From Haladaptatus paucihalophilus DX253 (GTDB lineage: Archaea; Halobacteriota; Halobacteria; Halobacteriales; Haladaptataceae): DNA of 64,000 nt. Position numbers and translations under genes: made by a program. Below are positions 1 to 9,842 of this stretch, one piece after another. The stretch is from the NCBI RefSeq assembly GCF_000376445.1, contig NZ_AQXI01000001.1, positions 1,334,962 through 1,398,961 on the forward strand, in the 5' to 3' direction. The notes beneath the pieces are model-generated. The model did no database searches, was not told the origin of the DNA, and was given only the letters and a program-made list of their open reading frames with translations. Position 1 is the first letter of the stretch; each line of letters opens with the position of its first letter.

Positions 1-134
1 CTCGACGGCCGCACGACTCTTCTCTCGGATGACTGCTGTCCGGTCCCCGTCGCCGGTCGAACCGCGGACGACGCGGAAGGCGGCACTCACGGTGTTACGC
101 AAGATAGTTCAATCCGCTTCCCCGAACAACGGGT
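1..134. other. Left-edge sequence upstream of arcS, no clear gene
   Basis: One plus-strand frame is open from base 1 to a TGA at 136-138 that overlaps the arcS ATG in an ATGA arrangement. This could be the tail of an upstream coupled gene. However, the third codon positions are not GC-biased as in real genes here, and the peptide resembles nothing I know. I treat it as intergenic or a possible truncated gene end. Confidence 0.3.
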
Positions 135-1886
135 ATGACTGACTATTTCGAGATTCACGGCCGCGATGGGGCGGCCCGAATCGGGGAACTCCGGCTTTCG
201 GAGTCCCTGACGACGCCCGCGCTGGCGGACGACGTGATTTCGGATGCCGGGAGTCTCTGGTTCAAGGACCGCGACCTGCCTGAGGGTGACGAGTCGAAAC
301 TGACCGTCCTGCCCCACCGGTCGTTCCCGAGCGGGACCGACGAGGAAGTGATGGAGTCGTTCGCGGTGGACTACCCGGACGTGGACTATCCGAGCGCCGC
401 CGTCGTCGCGCCGGAGACGGCGGACGACTACGGAGCGGACGCCTACGTCCTCTCTGGTGCGCGCGGCGTCGTGGGGCACGGGGCCGGGTTCAAGGACGCC
501 ATCATCGACACCCGCGAAGCGATTCCCGCCGACAGCGCGCTCGTGCTGTCGGGGGTCGCCACGCCGGAGAACGTCGCCACGCTGGTGTACGCCGGGGTGG
601 ACCTCGTGGACTCGGATTTGGCGGTCGTCAAGGGAACCCAAGGGAAGTACCTGACGACGGAAGGGCAACACTACTTGGACGACCTCCACGAACTGCCGTG
701 TTCCTGCCCGGCCTGCCAGCGCCCGGTCGACGAGTTCACGCGCGAACACTGCGTCGAACACAACGTCAACGCGCTCCGGGCCGAGTTGGGCATCGTCCGC
801 GAGCGAATCCGCTCGGGGCGACTCCGCGATTACATCGAGGGACAGGCCCGCCACGAGCAGTGGCTAACGGCCGCCTTCCGGGAGTTCGACCAGCAGTGGA
901 GTTACGTCGAGGAGCGAACGCCCGTCATCCGGAACGCGGAACTCGCCGCCGCGACCGAAGACAGCCTTCGCCGCGTGGAGATTCAGCGCTTCGCCGACCG
1001 CGTGACGACGCGCTATCGGAATCGGTTCGACCGCCCGCTGGTACTCCTGCCGTGTTCGGCGAAAAAGCCCTACAGCGAATCCCAGAGTCACGGCCAGTAC
1101 CACGACGCCATCCAGTTCCGCGCGCACAAGGTGTCGATGACGAGTCCCATCGGCGTCGTCCCGCAGGAACTCGAACTGACCTACCCCGCACAGCACTACG
1201 ATTCCGTGGTTACCGGCCGCTGGAGCGAGGACGAAAAGGAGTTCGTGGCGGAGGTCCTCCGGCGCTATCTGGAGCGAAACGAATACCCGAGAATCATCGC
1301 CCACGTGCCCGAGGAGGGGTACCGCGACGTGTGCGAGCGAGTCGAGGAGGCGCTCGACGTGGAGTTCGAGTACACCGTCGAGGACCACCCGACGACGACG
1401 GAATCGCTCGGCAATCTCGCCAGCACGCTCACGGGCGAGTCGAAGTACGGCAAGCGCGACCGCCAGCACAACACCGTCCGGGCGATGGCGGACTACCAGT
1501 TCGGCGACGGCGCTGGCGACGCGCTCTTTTCCGAACTCAACATCCAGAGTCGCTATCCGAAACTCAGAGTGCACGACGACGACGGCGAACAACTCGCGGC
1601 GATGGTTCCCCAGTACGGTACCCTCTCGTTCACGCTCGCGGGTGCCCGCCGATGGGTCGAGAGCGACGCGCCGGTAAAGCGGGTCGAAATCGACGCGTTC
1701 GCGCCTCACGGGAGCGTCCTCGCGCCCGGGGTGGTGGACGCCGACGACGACATCCGCCCCGGCGACGAGGTGGTCATCGAAGGCCCGAAGGCGTTCGCCA
1801 TCGGCCGCGCCGAGATGAGCGGCCCGGAGATGGCCGAATCCACCCGCGGCATCGCCACCGAAGTGCGGCACGTCGAAGAAAAATAG
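135..1886 (+). CDS. arcS: Archaeosine synthase ArcS (TgtA2-type)
   Basis: ArcS converts preQ0 at position 15 of tRNA toward archaeosine. In Euryarchaeota it transfers lysine to preQ0 and works with the radical SAM partner RaSEA, which is encoded at 3146-4216. The 583-residue protein has a TGT-like N-terminal region and a Cys-rich segment (CSCPAC, about residues 189-194, with a further C-x5-H). The ArcS-specific PCSAKKPY motif lies near residue 305. A C-terminal PUA RNA-binding domain spans about 505-580. Length and domain order match the family. The ATG at 135 is the first good start and the frame runs unbroken to TAG. Having both archaeosine-synthase components within 4 kb supports the assignment. 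Confidence 0.95.
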   Translation: MTDYFEIHGRDGAARIGELRLSESLTTPALADDVISDAGSLWFKDRDLPEGDESKLTVLPHRSFPSGTDEEVMESFAVDYPDVDYPSAAVVAPETADDYGADAYVLSGARGVVGHGAGFKDAIIDTREAIPADSALVLSGVATPENVATLVYAGVDLVDSDLAVVKGTQGKYLTTEGQHYLDDLHELPCSCPACQRPVDEFTREHCVEHNVNALRAELGIVRERIRSGRLRDYIEGQARHEQWLTAAFREFDQQWSYVEERTPVIRNAELAAATEDSLRRVEIQRFADRVTTRYRNRFDRPLVLLPCSAKKPYSESQSHGQYHDAIQFRAHKVSMTSPIGVVPQELELTYPAQHYDSVVTGRWSEDEKEFVAEVLRRYLERNEYPRIIAHVPEEGYRDVCERVEEALDVEFEYTVEDHPTTTESLGNLASTLTGESKYGKRDRQHNTVRAMADYQFGDGAGDALFSELNIQSRYPKLRVHDDDGEQLAAMVPQYGTLSFTLAGARRWVESDAPVKRVEIDAFAPHGSVLAPGVVDADDDIRPGDEVVIEGPKAFAIGRAEMSGPEMAESTRGIATEVRHVEEK

Positions 1887-1933
1887 ATTTATTCGTTCGC
1901 GAGTTTATAATCCGAGGTGCGCTTTTTTAGGCG

Positions 1934-1947
1934 ATAAATAATAAATC
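1934..1947 (+). promoter_or_regulatory. TATA-like promoter of the GNAT gene
   Basis: An AT-only stretch (ATAAATAATAAATC) is centred about 30 bp before the ATG at 1971. This is the spacing expected for a leaderless or nearly leaderless haloarchaeal transcript. It supports ATG 1971 over the upstream in-frame GTG at 1956. Confidence 0.45.
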
Positions 1948-1970
1948 CCTTCGGAGTGGTACCCACACCT

Positions 1971-2774
1971 ATGGGAGCACCCGCTGACCTCGAGTTCGAG
2001 GACACGATTCAGCAACGCATCTACCACCACGTCGAGCGGAGCGGTTCGGCCACCGTCGAAGAGGTCCGCGACGAGGTTCGCATCGACTCGCGGTCCGGGT
2101 CGAAACCGGCCCGGTCGGGAACGACGGAGCCGCGGGTTCGGATTCCACCGGAGGAGTTCCACGAGACGGTGGCCGACCTCGTGGACGCCGGTCTGCTCGT
2201 CCGAGACGAGGGCGAACTCCACCTCGCGCTGGACGAAGAGGTCGAGACGTACGAGGAAGAGGACCTCTCGTATCGCATCCGGCAGGCGCGGCAGTCCGAC
2301 TGGAGCGGCATCGAGACGGCGATTCGGGAGGTCGCCGACGAGGGGGCGTCGATTTCCGCCCAGCGCGTCGCCGCCGACATCAGCGACGAGGGAGCGCTCT
2401 TGCGCCGCAACGACCGCCGCTCGCGGATGTTCTACGTCGCCACCGTTGAGGGCGGCGAAAACGACGGCGAGGTCGCCGGATGGGTCCACCTCGACGCGCC
2501 GGAACTCGACCAACTGCGCCATACCGCCGAGTTGACCGTCGGCGTGCGCGGCCCCTTCCGCGAACACGGCATCGGCGGACGGCTACTGGAACGCGCGATG
2601 GACTGGGCGCGCGACGCGGGCTACACGAAGGTCTATCAGAGCCTTCCAGCAACGAACGAGACCGCAATCGAGCTGCTGCAGGAGTACGGGTGGGAAACCG
2701 AGGCCACCCGCGCGGACCACTATCTCGTCGGCGACGAGTTCGTCGACGAGGTGATGATGGCGCGGAAGCTCTGA
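1971..2774 (+). CDS. GNAT-family N-acetyltransferase with N-terminal helix-turn-helix-like region
   Basis: Predicted acetyl-CoA-dependent N-acyltransferase with unknown substrate. The 267-residue protein starts with about 85 residues that resemble a winged-helix region, followed by an acidic linker. The GNAT core runs from about residue 95 to 265. The acetyl-CoA loop is seen as the V-R-G-x-F-R-E-H-G-I-G-G-R-L-L segment near 190-205, followed by the family Asn in ATNETA. The start at 1971 is chosen because of the TATA-like box at 1934-1947. It sits downstream of arcS and convergent to raSEA. A tRNA or ribosomal substrate is possible from context but is not shown by the sequence. Confidence 0.85.
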   Translation: MGAPADLEFEDTIQQRIYHHVERSGSATVEEVRDEVRIDSRSGSKPARSGTTEPRVRIPPEEFHETVADLVDAGLLVRDEGELHLALDEEVETYEEEDLSYRIRQARQSDWSGIETAIREVADEGASISAQRVAADISDEGALLRRNDRRSRMFYVATVEGGENDGEVAGWVHLDAPELDQLRHTAELTVGVRGPFREHGIGGRLLERAMDWARDAGYTKVYQSLPATNETAIELLQEYGWETEATRADHYLVGDEFVDEVMMARKL

Positions 2775-2829
2775 GCTGAACGTTTCGAAAAATTCTCGTC
2801 CCGTCGAGACTCGACGCGCCCGGTAACTG

Positions 2830-2934
2830 CTACTTCCGTCGCTGGCGTGCGAGGAGTCGCCACGCGACGGACACCAGCAGTCCCCCCACGAAGAGCAGGA
2901 CCAGCGGCCAGAGGATGACCGGTCCGGCGTACAT
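2830..2934 (-). CDS. Possible single-span membrane microprotein (34 aa)
   Basis: The 34-codon frame encodes one hydrophobic helix (about residues 3-27) followed by a basic RQRRK tail, a typical membrane-anchored microprotein layout. The reading frame stays open upstream, so a longer start is possible. It lies between the GNAT gene and raSEA. I cannot assign a function and it may be spurious. Confidence 0.35.
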   Translation of the reverse strand: MYAGPVILWPLVLLFVGGLLVSVAWRLLARQRRK

Positions 2935-3145
2935 TAGCGCCGTACCTCTGTCGGTGAGTCCGTGGCGATCCACTGTGCCGTCCGCTCCGGATGCCGGATC
3001 TCTATCCAGCCGTTCGAACAGAACACCGTTTCGTACGTCCCACCTGTGTTCGTCATTCCTTCGGGCCGCTGCCCTCCCCCCGAGAGACGACTCGGGTGGT
3101 ACGTACTTTGTTATCCACGCCGTAGCCCCGATAAGGTCGGCCTGA

Positions 3146-4216
3146 CTACCGCGCCAGCGGGAGGCTATAGCTCGTTTCGCGCTCCATGACGGCCTCCCAC
3201 GTGTGCTCACACTCACAGGAGACCTCCGAGAAGACGGAGGGGTCCTGGCGAAGGTCGAAGTCCTTGATCGCCTTCTGTACGAGGTCGTCGCACTCGCCGC
3301 AGTTGTGCGCGCCGCGGTCGCTGCCGTGGCCAACGGGGTCGGAGACGACGATGGCAGGGACGTCCGCCGTGTCCTCCAGAACGTCACAGACGCTCCAGAG
3401 CCACGGCGGACGGTAGCCGTCGCGGAAGTACAACTCGTCGACCATGGTGTAGCGCTGGACGTTGGTCGGGTTCATCGAGACGGTGTGGGCGTACTCGGCG
3501 CACTTTCGGATGGACTCCTTCATGTCCTGTACCGCCTCGGCTTCGGAGAGGAACAGCGGTTTCATCAGCAGATACGCCTTGATGCCAGCGCCGACGGATT
3601 CGGCGTTCTCGCTGGCCTGAATGAAGTCGTCGAAGTCGAAGTACTTGTTCACGCTGTCGTGGCGCACGCGGTCGTTCGCCGTCTCCAGTCCGATGGCAAC
3701 GTCGGTTTCGAGGCCGACGTCGCGGAAGTCGCGCAGTTTCTCGGGGGTGACGAAATCCGGCAGGCTCTCGACGACGATGCGGTCGCGGTCGGAAAACGTC
3801 TCGGCGATGGCCTCGCGCGTCTCCGCGCCGACCTCGCGCTCGTCCAAGAACGACCCCGAGGTGTAGATTTTGATGAGACCGCTCTTCTCGTCGGCTCCCT
3901 CGCGTTCGTGGTCCAGACAGACCTCGATTTGGTCCATCAGGGCGTCGTGGGGGACGCTTCCGCCTTCGACGGATTCGGCGACGTAGCCGCACATCGTACA
4001 GCCACCGGCGCGCGCCCAGCGACAGCCGCCGGTGTTGAGGATGATGGTGAGACTCTGGTAGACGCCATCGGGCGTGTTGTCCTCGTCCAGCCACACCCGC
4101 GTCGGTTCGTGCGGGTCGTAGTGTTTCTCCTTCCGGGCGCGAATATCGCGCATCACGGAGTTGTGGGCGTCCATACCCTTGCCCCGCTCGTAGCTCTCGG
4201 GAGTCGGCGTACTCAT
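3146..4216 (-). CDS. raSEA: Radical SAM enzyme for archaeosine synthesis (RaSEA, archaeosine synthase beta subunit)
   Basis: RaSEA uses SAM and a 4Fe-4S cluster to convert the lysine-modified preQ0 made by ArcS into archaeosine at tRNA position 15. The 356-residue protein shows the cluster motif C65-x7-C73-x2-C76 preceded by the ILNTGGC sequence. It also has typical Elp3-like radical SAM features such as the GLE-T-ND segment, and late cysteines (C-x2-C and C-x-C near the end) that could hold metal. Length matches the family. It converges with the arcS/GNAT genes, so the two synthase genes are close but not co-transcribed. Confidence 0.93.
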   Translation of the reverse strand: MSTPTPESYERGKGMDAHNSVMRDIRARKEKHYDPHEPTRVWLDEDNTPDGVYQSLTIILNTGGCRWARAGGCTMCGYVAESVEGGSVPHDALMDQIEVCLDHEREGADEKSGLIKIYTSGSFLDEREVGAETREAIAETFSDRDRIVVESLPDFVTPEKLRDFRDVGLETDVAIGLETANDRVRHDSVNKYFDFDDFIQASENAESVGAGIKAYLLMKPLFLSEAEAVQDMKESIRKCAEYAHTVSMNPTNVQRYTMVDELYFRDGYRPPWLWSVCDVLEDTADVPAIVVSDPVGHGSDRGAHNCGECDDLVQKAIKDFDLRQDPSVFSEVSCECEHTWEAVMERETSYSLPLAR

Positions 4217-4231
4217 TGTCGGAGAGAACGG

Positions 4232-4660
4232 TTACGAGCGTAAATCGGCTTCGTCTCGGCGTGCGACGAGCCACCACCCGACCGCGCCAATCACCGCCCC
4301 GACCGTATCCGCGCCGACGTCCATGGCCGACGTGTGGCGGAGAGGCACCGCCAGTTGTGCGAACTCCATGGCGATGCCGAAACCGACCGCACCGACGACC
4401 GCGAGGAGAACCGCGCGTCCGTACCGGTCGGAACGGCCGTCGAGGTGATTTCTCACCCCCACGGCGGCGGCGATGGAGACGGCGAGGACGGCGTATCCCG
4501 CCGCGTGAAACCACTTGTCCCGACCGAAGAGGGAGAGCGGTCCCAACCGCTCAACGCCGACGTCGGGCGACGCGAACACGGAGAAATAACAGATGACGGC
4601 CGCCACGAGGACGGCGACGAGCCAGCGTCGCGTGGGCGTTCGGGCGCGAGATGAAGACAT
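4232..4660 (-). CDS. VanZ-like integral membrane protein
   Basis: 142-residue protein with about four hydrophobic segments and VanZ-like hallmarks: a D-K-W-x-H-A motif after the second segment and an E-F-A-Q-L region in the third. VanZ-like proteins are of unclear function; one founder gives low-level teicoplanin resistance. An ATG at 4660 is preferred over a TTG 21 bases upstream. It ends 15 bp before the raSEA start and is transcribed in the same direction, so the two may share a transcript. Confidence 0.82.
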   Translation of the reverse strand: MSSSRARTPTRRWLVAVLVAAVICYFSVFASPDVGVERLGPLSLFGRDKWFHAAGYAVLAVSIAAAVGVRNHLDGRSDRYGRAVLLAVVGAVGFGIAMEFAQLAVPLRHTSAMDVGADTVGAVIGAVGWWLVARRDEADLRS

Positions 4661-5080
4661 CGGCCCGACGATTGGGGACAACCGGGCTAAAACGCGGTGA
4701 TTTAGACCCGGCGTACGCCGGGAGTTCGGACCGGTCCAACGGCGACTACGGGTTCGTCTACTCCTTCGACCGCGAGTAGCCGTATTCCGCGTCCGAACCC
4801 ATATGTTATCAGATATTTATCCAGTTGCTATTGGTTCAGAAAATTTGTCAGATATCTCGGATCGGTGTTTGATCGTGAGAGGTTTCGGTGAAAAATACAG
4901 TTTGTGCGAACGAAGCGCTGCATTTCTTCGTCGGGTGGTTATTACATTTTCTAGACATGACATCCACCGATAGGGAGAGTCCATCCTGTCTGGAATCCCA
5001 CGGGTGAAACGACGTGAAATGGACGAAAAGACGATTAGCGACCTGATAGCAAATACGTCTCTCTCGAATGAATAATCCGC
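4661..5080. other. Intergenic region upstream of the PQQ-repeat gene
   Basis: About 420 bp of AT-richer DNA without a convincing gene. It holds the promoters of the VanZ-like gene and probably of the PQQ protein. A plus-strand fragment at 4681-4779 ends in a peptide resembling the last strand of a PQQ propeller (see findings). Two TCAGATAT copies lie near 4810-4858. Confidence 0.5.
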
Positions 5081-7525
5081 ATGTCAAAGGATACACGTCG
5101 CACGTTCCTGAAGACGGTCGGCCTCGCAGCCGGTGTCGCCGGTGTTGCGGGAGCAACGGCCACAGACACGCCCGGTACGATGACGAAGCAATCCTCCCAA
5201 GCCGCGGATACCGAGACCAACGCTTCGACGGAGTTGCATTCGTCGGACTGGGCGACGTTCCAGTTCGATGCCCGGAACACGGGGTACAATCCCGATGCAC
5301 GTGAAGTTGGGGAGACGCCGTGGATCGAGTGGAGCGAATCCCTGTCCGACGAACTCGCAAGCGAGATTTCGACCCCTACCATCGTCGATGGCGTCGCTTA
5401 TTTGGCGTCAGAGTACGGACGGGCCGCCGCCTTCGATTTGGAGGAGCGGGAGTTTCTATGGCAAAACGAGTACACGGACCGGTCTACCCACACGGACGAA
5501 GCACCGACCGTCGCCGACGGAACGATGTATATCAGCTACGGATGGCAGGTGTTCGCGCTCGACACCGAAACCGGCGAGTTGGTGTGGACATTCGAGAATC
5601 CCGAGACCGGTTCGCCCGCGAACGGCTGTGATGCGCCGAAACTCGGTGCGTCCTCGACGACCGTAAGCGACGGTACCGTTTTCCTGAAGATGCGGATCGA
5701 AACGCAAGCCTACGGGTTCGCCCTCTCAGCAGACACCGGAGAACTCCAGTGGAGCGTCGAGATGTCCGGCGGAGACGTCGAGTACGCCGCCAACTACGGC
5801 GGGCAGATGGACACCGCGGACCACGTTCCTGCAGTCGGCGACGGCGGCGTCTACTTCACGGAGGGTGGCACCGTCTACGCGTTCGATGTGGTAGATGGGA
5901 CGCTGCTGTGGAACGCACCGGTGCATGTCGGTTCCGACGTGTATGGCCCGGAACCGAACGCACCAGCGGTCGTCGATGGCACCGTTTACGTCACGATGAA
6001 CTATCGTGACGACAGCGGGAGCAATCCCGACCGACGGACGTTCGTGACAGCCCTCTCCGCCGACGATGGGGGGACACGATGGCAACACGAACTGGCGGGC
6101 GATATTCATCTCACCTCACCGGTGGTCGCCGACGAGACCGTCTATGTGGGCGAGACTCAAACAGTCTGGGCGCTCGCTGCAGACGACGGAAGCGTCCGCT
6201 GGAAGGGGAGCGAAACCGACGAGTTCCGGTACACCACCGTCGCCGAACTATCGGTCAGCGGGTCCACCGTCTACTATCCGCGTGAAGTCGATGACGAAGA
6301 CTCACAGGAAATCGCCGCGTTCGACACCGGAGATGGCTCTCTGAAGTGGCAGGTTCCGCTTCGCGCGTCCGTGAACGCGCCGACGGGGTGTGCGCTCGTC
6401 GGGGAGACCGTCTACGTCGTGGACGATATCGGTGTCCTGTACGCTATCAGCGGACCGACGGAGACCACCAACTGGCGACGAACCCTCGACTTCGGAAGCA
6501 GCGAGTCGTTCAGAACGGCCAGCGCCGACGACACGTCCGTTTACGCCGCCACGAACAGCACGCTCCGAGCGTTCGACCGAGAAAAGGGAACCGAACGATG
6601 GAGTATTTCGCTGGGTGAGAACGAGAACGACACGTTCCGACACGTCTGGACGACCGTAGTGGACGGGACGGTTTACTGTTCGCTCGGCGGGGACGGCGGC
6701 AGTAGCTACAACTTCGTCTACGCCATCGACGACGCGACAGGGACGACGCGGTGGCACGAGAAGGCCCCGGAGGGAACCGGGAGGCCAGTCGTCGTGGATG
6801 GCGTCGTCTACGTCGGCACCGAGAGTTCCCTTTACGGCAGTGCGTACGTGACCGCATACGACGCGGGCGACGGGTCGATACGTTGGAGCAGCGAATTCGA
6901 TTCGGACGACCCCTCGATATCGGTCGAAATGACCGGTCCCGTCGCCGTACAGGACGAGACGGTGTACGCCGCCACCACCGAAGGGACGTACGCACTCGAT
7001 GCAACGGACGGCAGCGAAAAGTGGACCGACGACCGGGACGCGGAGGCGGTAGCCGCTAACGACGAAACCGTATTCATCGTCGGTGGCGGTTCCGTTAGGG
7101 ATAGGAACGTCGTCGCACTCGACCCGGCGGACGGAACCGAGAACTGGTCCTCCAATCACGACGGGGAGACCTTGACGCTCGCCGACGATACGCTGTACGT
7201 CGTCTCGGGGGGTCCCAGCGACGCGCAGAAACTGTTCGCGCTGGACACCGCCGATGGAAGCGAACGCTGGACGTTCGATACGAAGTATACCTACCCGACG
7301 TACGGCTACGACTACCAGGCCACGCTAACGGAACCAACCGTCGAAGACGGGACGGTCTACATCGCAAGCGACGACCGTCGGGTGTATGCTCTCGATGCGG
7401 ACGATGGCGACACGCTCCAGCGGTTCGAACTGTTCGGAGACGCACGCGACACACCCGCCCTCCACGACGATACAGTTTACACCGTTGACGAAAACCGAGT
7501 GTACTCGTTCGACATCGAAGAGTAG
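5081..7525 (+). CDS. Tat-exported PQQ-binding-like beta-propeller repeat protein
   Basis: 814-residue secreted protein. The N-terminus carries a twin-arginine signal (T-R-R-T-F-L-K then a hydrophobic Ala/Gly/Val stretch, residues 5-25). The rest is built of repeated blade motifs of the form V-x-D-G-x-V-Y-x-A/G-x-x-x-x-x-x-A-L-D-x-x-x-G-x-x-x-W. These fit a PQQ-like (quinoprotein dehydrogenase-like) propeller, with at least a dozen blades and so perhaps two propellers. No dehydrogenase active site is recognisable, so a binding, scaffold or enzyme role is unresolved. There is no lipobox Cys or C-terminal anchor, so the mature protein may be free or surface associated. It appears monocistronic. 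Confidence 0.88.
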   Translation: MSKDTRRTFLKTVGLAAGVAGVAGATATDTPGTMTKQSSQAADTETNASTELHSSDWATFQFDARNTGYNPDAREVGETPWIEWSESLSDELASEISTPTIVDGVAYLASEYGRAAAFDLEEREFLWQNEYTDRSTHTDEAPTVADGTMYISYGWQVFALDTETGELVWTFENPETGSPANGCDAPKLGASSTTVSDGTVFLKMRIETQAYGFALSADTGELQWSVEMSGGDVEYAANYGGQMDTADHVPAVGDGGVYFTEGGTVYAFDVVDGTLLWNAPVHVGSDVYGPEPNAPAVVDGTVYVTMNYRDDSGSNPDRRTFVTALSADDGGTRWQHELAGDIHLTSPVVADETVYVGETQTVWALAADDGSVRWKGSETDEFRYTTVAELSVSGSTVYYPREVDDEDSQEIAAFDTGDGSLKWQVPLRASVNAPTGCALVGETVYVVDDIGVLYAISGPTETTNWRRTLDFGSSESFRTASADDTSVYAATNSTLRAFDREKGTERWSISLGENENDTFRHVWTTVVDGTVYCSLGGDGGSSYNFVYAIDDATGTTRWHEKAPEGTGRPVVVDGVVYVGTESSLYGSAYVTAYDAGDGSIRWSSEFDSDDPSISVEMTGPVAVQDETVYAATTEGTYALDATDGSEKWTDDRDAEAVAANDETVFIVGGGSVRDRNVVALDPADGTENWSSNHDGETLTLADDTLYVVSGGPSDAQKLFALDTADGSERWTFDTKYTYPTYGYDYQATLTEPTVEDGTVYIASDDRRVYALDADDGDTLQRFELFGDARDTPALHDDTVYTVDENRVYSFDIEE

Positions 7526-7637
7526 CCAAGCGGTCCAAACACCTCGCCCGCCCACCCTACGACGTAACCATTTTCGATTACTCTAGACTGATAACGACTA
7601 ACATGATAGCGCCCCTATATAATCACTAGACGTTACC

Positions 7638-9575
7638 ATGACCGAACTAGGCGGATTCCAAGACCACGTTGCCCGCGTGGACCTTTCGGACGGGTCGGTG
7701 GACTACGAAAGCGTCGACGACGAGGACGCGAAGAAGTACATCGGCGCGCGTGGACTGGGTGTAAAGTACGTGTTCGACCAAGGCCCGGACGTGGACCCGC
7801 TCGGTCCGGACAACCTCCTGGCGTTCATGAACGGTCCGCTCACGGGGACGCAAGTCGTGATGAGCGGTCGCATCGCGGTGTGTACGAAGTCGCCGCTGAC
7901 CAACACCGTCACGGACTCGCACCACGGCGGCTGGTCGGGAGCGCGACTGAAGTGGGCCGGATTCGACGGCCTGCTGTTCGAAGGACAGTCCGAGGACCCG
8001 GTGTACGCGGTCGTCGAGGACGGCGAAATCGAACTTCGTGACGCCTCCCACCTCTGGGGCAAGACCGTCCACGAGACGCGCGACACCTTGGAAGAGGAGG
8101 TCGAAGGGTCGTACGGCAAGAACCTCTCGATGATGGCCATCGGACCGGGCGGCGAGAACACCGTTCGGTACGCCTGCATCATGAACGAGGACGACCGCGC
8201 GTCCGGTCGCGGCGGGACCGGCGCTGTCATGGGTTCGAAGGGTCTCAAGGCAATCGTCATCAAATCCACGACGAAGATGCCGAAACCGGCGGACCAAGAG
8301 ACGTTCCAGAAGGGCCACCAGCAGGCCATGCAGGTCATTCAGGAGTCCGACGTGACCGCCCCGAACGAGGGCGGCCTGTCGCTGTACGGGACGAACGTCC
8401 TGATGAACCTCACCGAAGAGATGGACGGCCTTCCGACCCGGAACGGGAAGTTCACCAGCACGCACAGCGAGGGCGAGGAGAACCCCGAGGGACGACAGAT
8501 AGACTCCGAAAACGTCTCCGGCGAGAACGTCCGCGAGAACATTCTCGTGGACGAACCCACCTGTCACTCCTGCCCGGTCGCCTGCAAGAAGGAAGTCGAA
8601 GTGCAGGTCCACCACAAGGGCGAGGACATGAACGTTCGGATGGAGTCCTACGAGTACGAATCCGCGTGGGCGCTCGGTCCGAACTCGATGAACGACGACC
8701 GCGACAAAATCGCGGCGATGATAGACCGCTGTAACGCGATGGGCATCGACACCATCGACGCTGGCAACACCATGGCGATGGCGATGGAGGCCACCGAGAA
8801 GGGCTATCTGGACGAAGGCCTCGACTGGGGCGACGCCGACACCATGATAGACATGATAGAGCGCATCGCCCAGCGCGAGGAGGGTGACGACCTCGCGGAC
8901 CTGCTCGCCAAGGGCGCGGGCCGCGCGGCGTCCGAACTCGGCGACCCCGAGATGTCGCTCGACGTGAAGGGCCAGACGATGGCCGCCTACGACCCGCGGA
9001 GCATGAAGGGGATGGCCATCGGCTACGCGACGAGCAACCGCGGTGCCTGCCACCTGCGCGGCTACACTCCCGCCGCGGAAATCCTCGGCATCCCGGAGAA
9101 GGCCGAGCCGACCGAGTGGAAGGGCAAGGGCGAACTCTGTGCCACCTTCCAGGACCTCCACGCCATCAGCGACTCCTTCGACATCTGCAAGTTCAACGCC
9201 TTCGCGGAAGGTATCGAGGAGTACGTCCTCCAGTACAACGGCATGACCGGCCTCGACGTGACCGAGGACGACCTGCTGGAAGCCGGTGAGCGCGTCTACA
9301 ACCTCGAACGCTACTACAACAACCTCGTCGGCTTCGACGGCGACGACGACTCGCTCCCGGCCCGGTTCGTGAAGGGCCACCCGGACGCCATCCCCGGCAA
9401 GGGCGGCTCCGAGGGCTCGCTCGCCGAACTGGACGAGATGAAAGAGGAGTACTACGAGGTTCGCGGCTGGGAGGACGGCGTGGTCCCCGACGAGAAGCTC
9501 GAAGAACTCGGCATCGACGTCGGCCCCGGAACCGGCGTCAGTCGCGGCGGCGCGGCCGCTTCGGGCGACGACTAA
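7638..9575 (+). CDS. Aldehyde ferredoxin oxidoreductase-family tungsten enzyme
   Basis: 645-residue cytoplasmic enzyme of the AOR family. The family oxidises aldehydes to acids with a tungsten bis-pyranopterin cofactor and passes electrons through a 4Fe-4S cluster to ferredoxin. The cluster ligands are visible as C309-x2-C312-x3-C316 and C517. The N-terminal pterin-binding domain contains the Y-I-G-A-R-G-L-G and N-G-P-L-T-G motifs. The central domain has the R-G-G-T-G-A-V-M-G-S-K-G-L-K-A motif. Length is normal. Haloarchaea carry several paralogues, and I cannot say which substrate this one uses. No ferredoxin gene adjoins it; samp1, the MoaD-like sulfur carrier relevant to pterin synthesis, lies about 2 kb downstream on the other strand. 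Confidence 0.93.
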   Translation: MTELGGFQDHVARVDLSDGSVDYESVDDEDAKKYIGARGLGVKYVFDQGPDVDPLGPDNLLAFMNGPLTGTQVVMSGRIAVCTKSPLTNTVTDSHHGGWSGARLKWAGFDGLLFEGQSEDPVYAVVEDGEIELRDASHLWGKTVHETRDTLEEEVEGSYGKNLSMMAIGPGGENTVRYACIMNEDDRASGRGGTGAVMGSKGLKAIVIKSTTKMPKPADQETFQKGHQQAMQVIQESDVTAPNEGGLSLYGTNVLMNLTEEMDGLPTRNGKFTSTHSEGEENPEGRQIDSENVSGENVRENILVDEPTCHSCPVACKKEVEVQVHHKGEDMNVRMESYEYESAWALGPNSMNDDRDKIAAMIDRCNAMGIDTIDAGNTMAMAMEATEKGYLDEGLDWGDADTMIDMIERIAQREEGDDLADLLAKGAGRAASELGDPEMSLDVKGQTMAAYDPRSMKGMAIGYATSNRGACHLRGYTPAAEILGIPEKAEPTEWKGKGELCATFQDLHAISDSFDICKFNAFAEGIEEYVLQYNGMTGLDVTEDDLLEAGERVYNLERYYNNLVGFDGDDDSLPARFVKGHPDAIPGKGGSEGSLAELDEMKEEYYEVRGWEDGVVPDEKLEELGIDVGPGTGVSRGGAAASGDD

Positions 9576-9842
9576 GGTCCACCTTTCATTTTCGTCGGCG
9601 GGGGTTCCGGGAACGGGCCGGACGCTCTCTTTCGAGTCTCTCTTTCTCCACCTCGACCACCGCGCGCGAGAAAATTCGGGGGCGAAACCCCGACGATTCG
9701 GCCTGAGTTTAGCCGAAACACGTCGGCAATATTTCACCACTATGTTTCACGATAATTCACAGGGAACGGCGATTCTCGCGGCGCATGGCAACATCTACCG
9801 CATCGAAAGCTACTAAGTCTGGTCGTCGAACGTGACGGTGGC

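Noticed and set aside
7647-9740. 697-aa open frame on the minus strand
   Set aside because: Antisense of the AOR-family gene, whose Cys ligands and motifs are intact.
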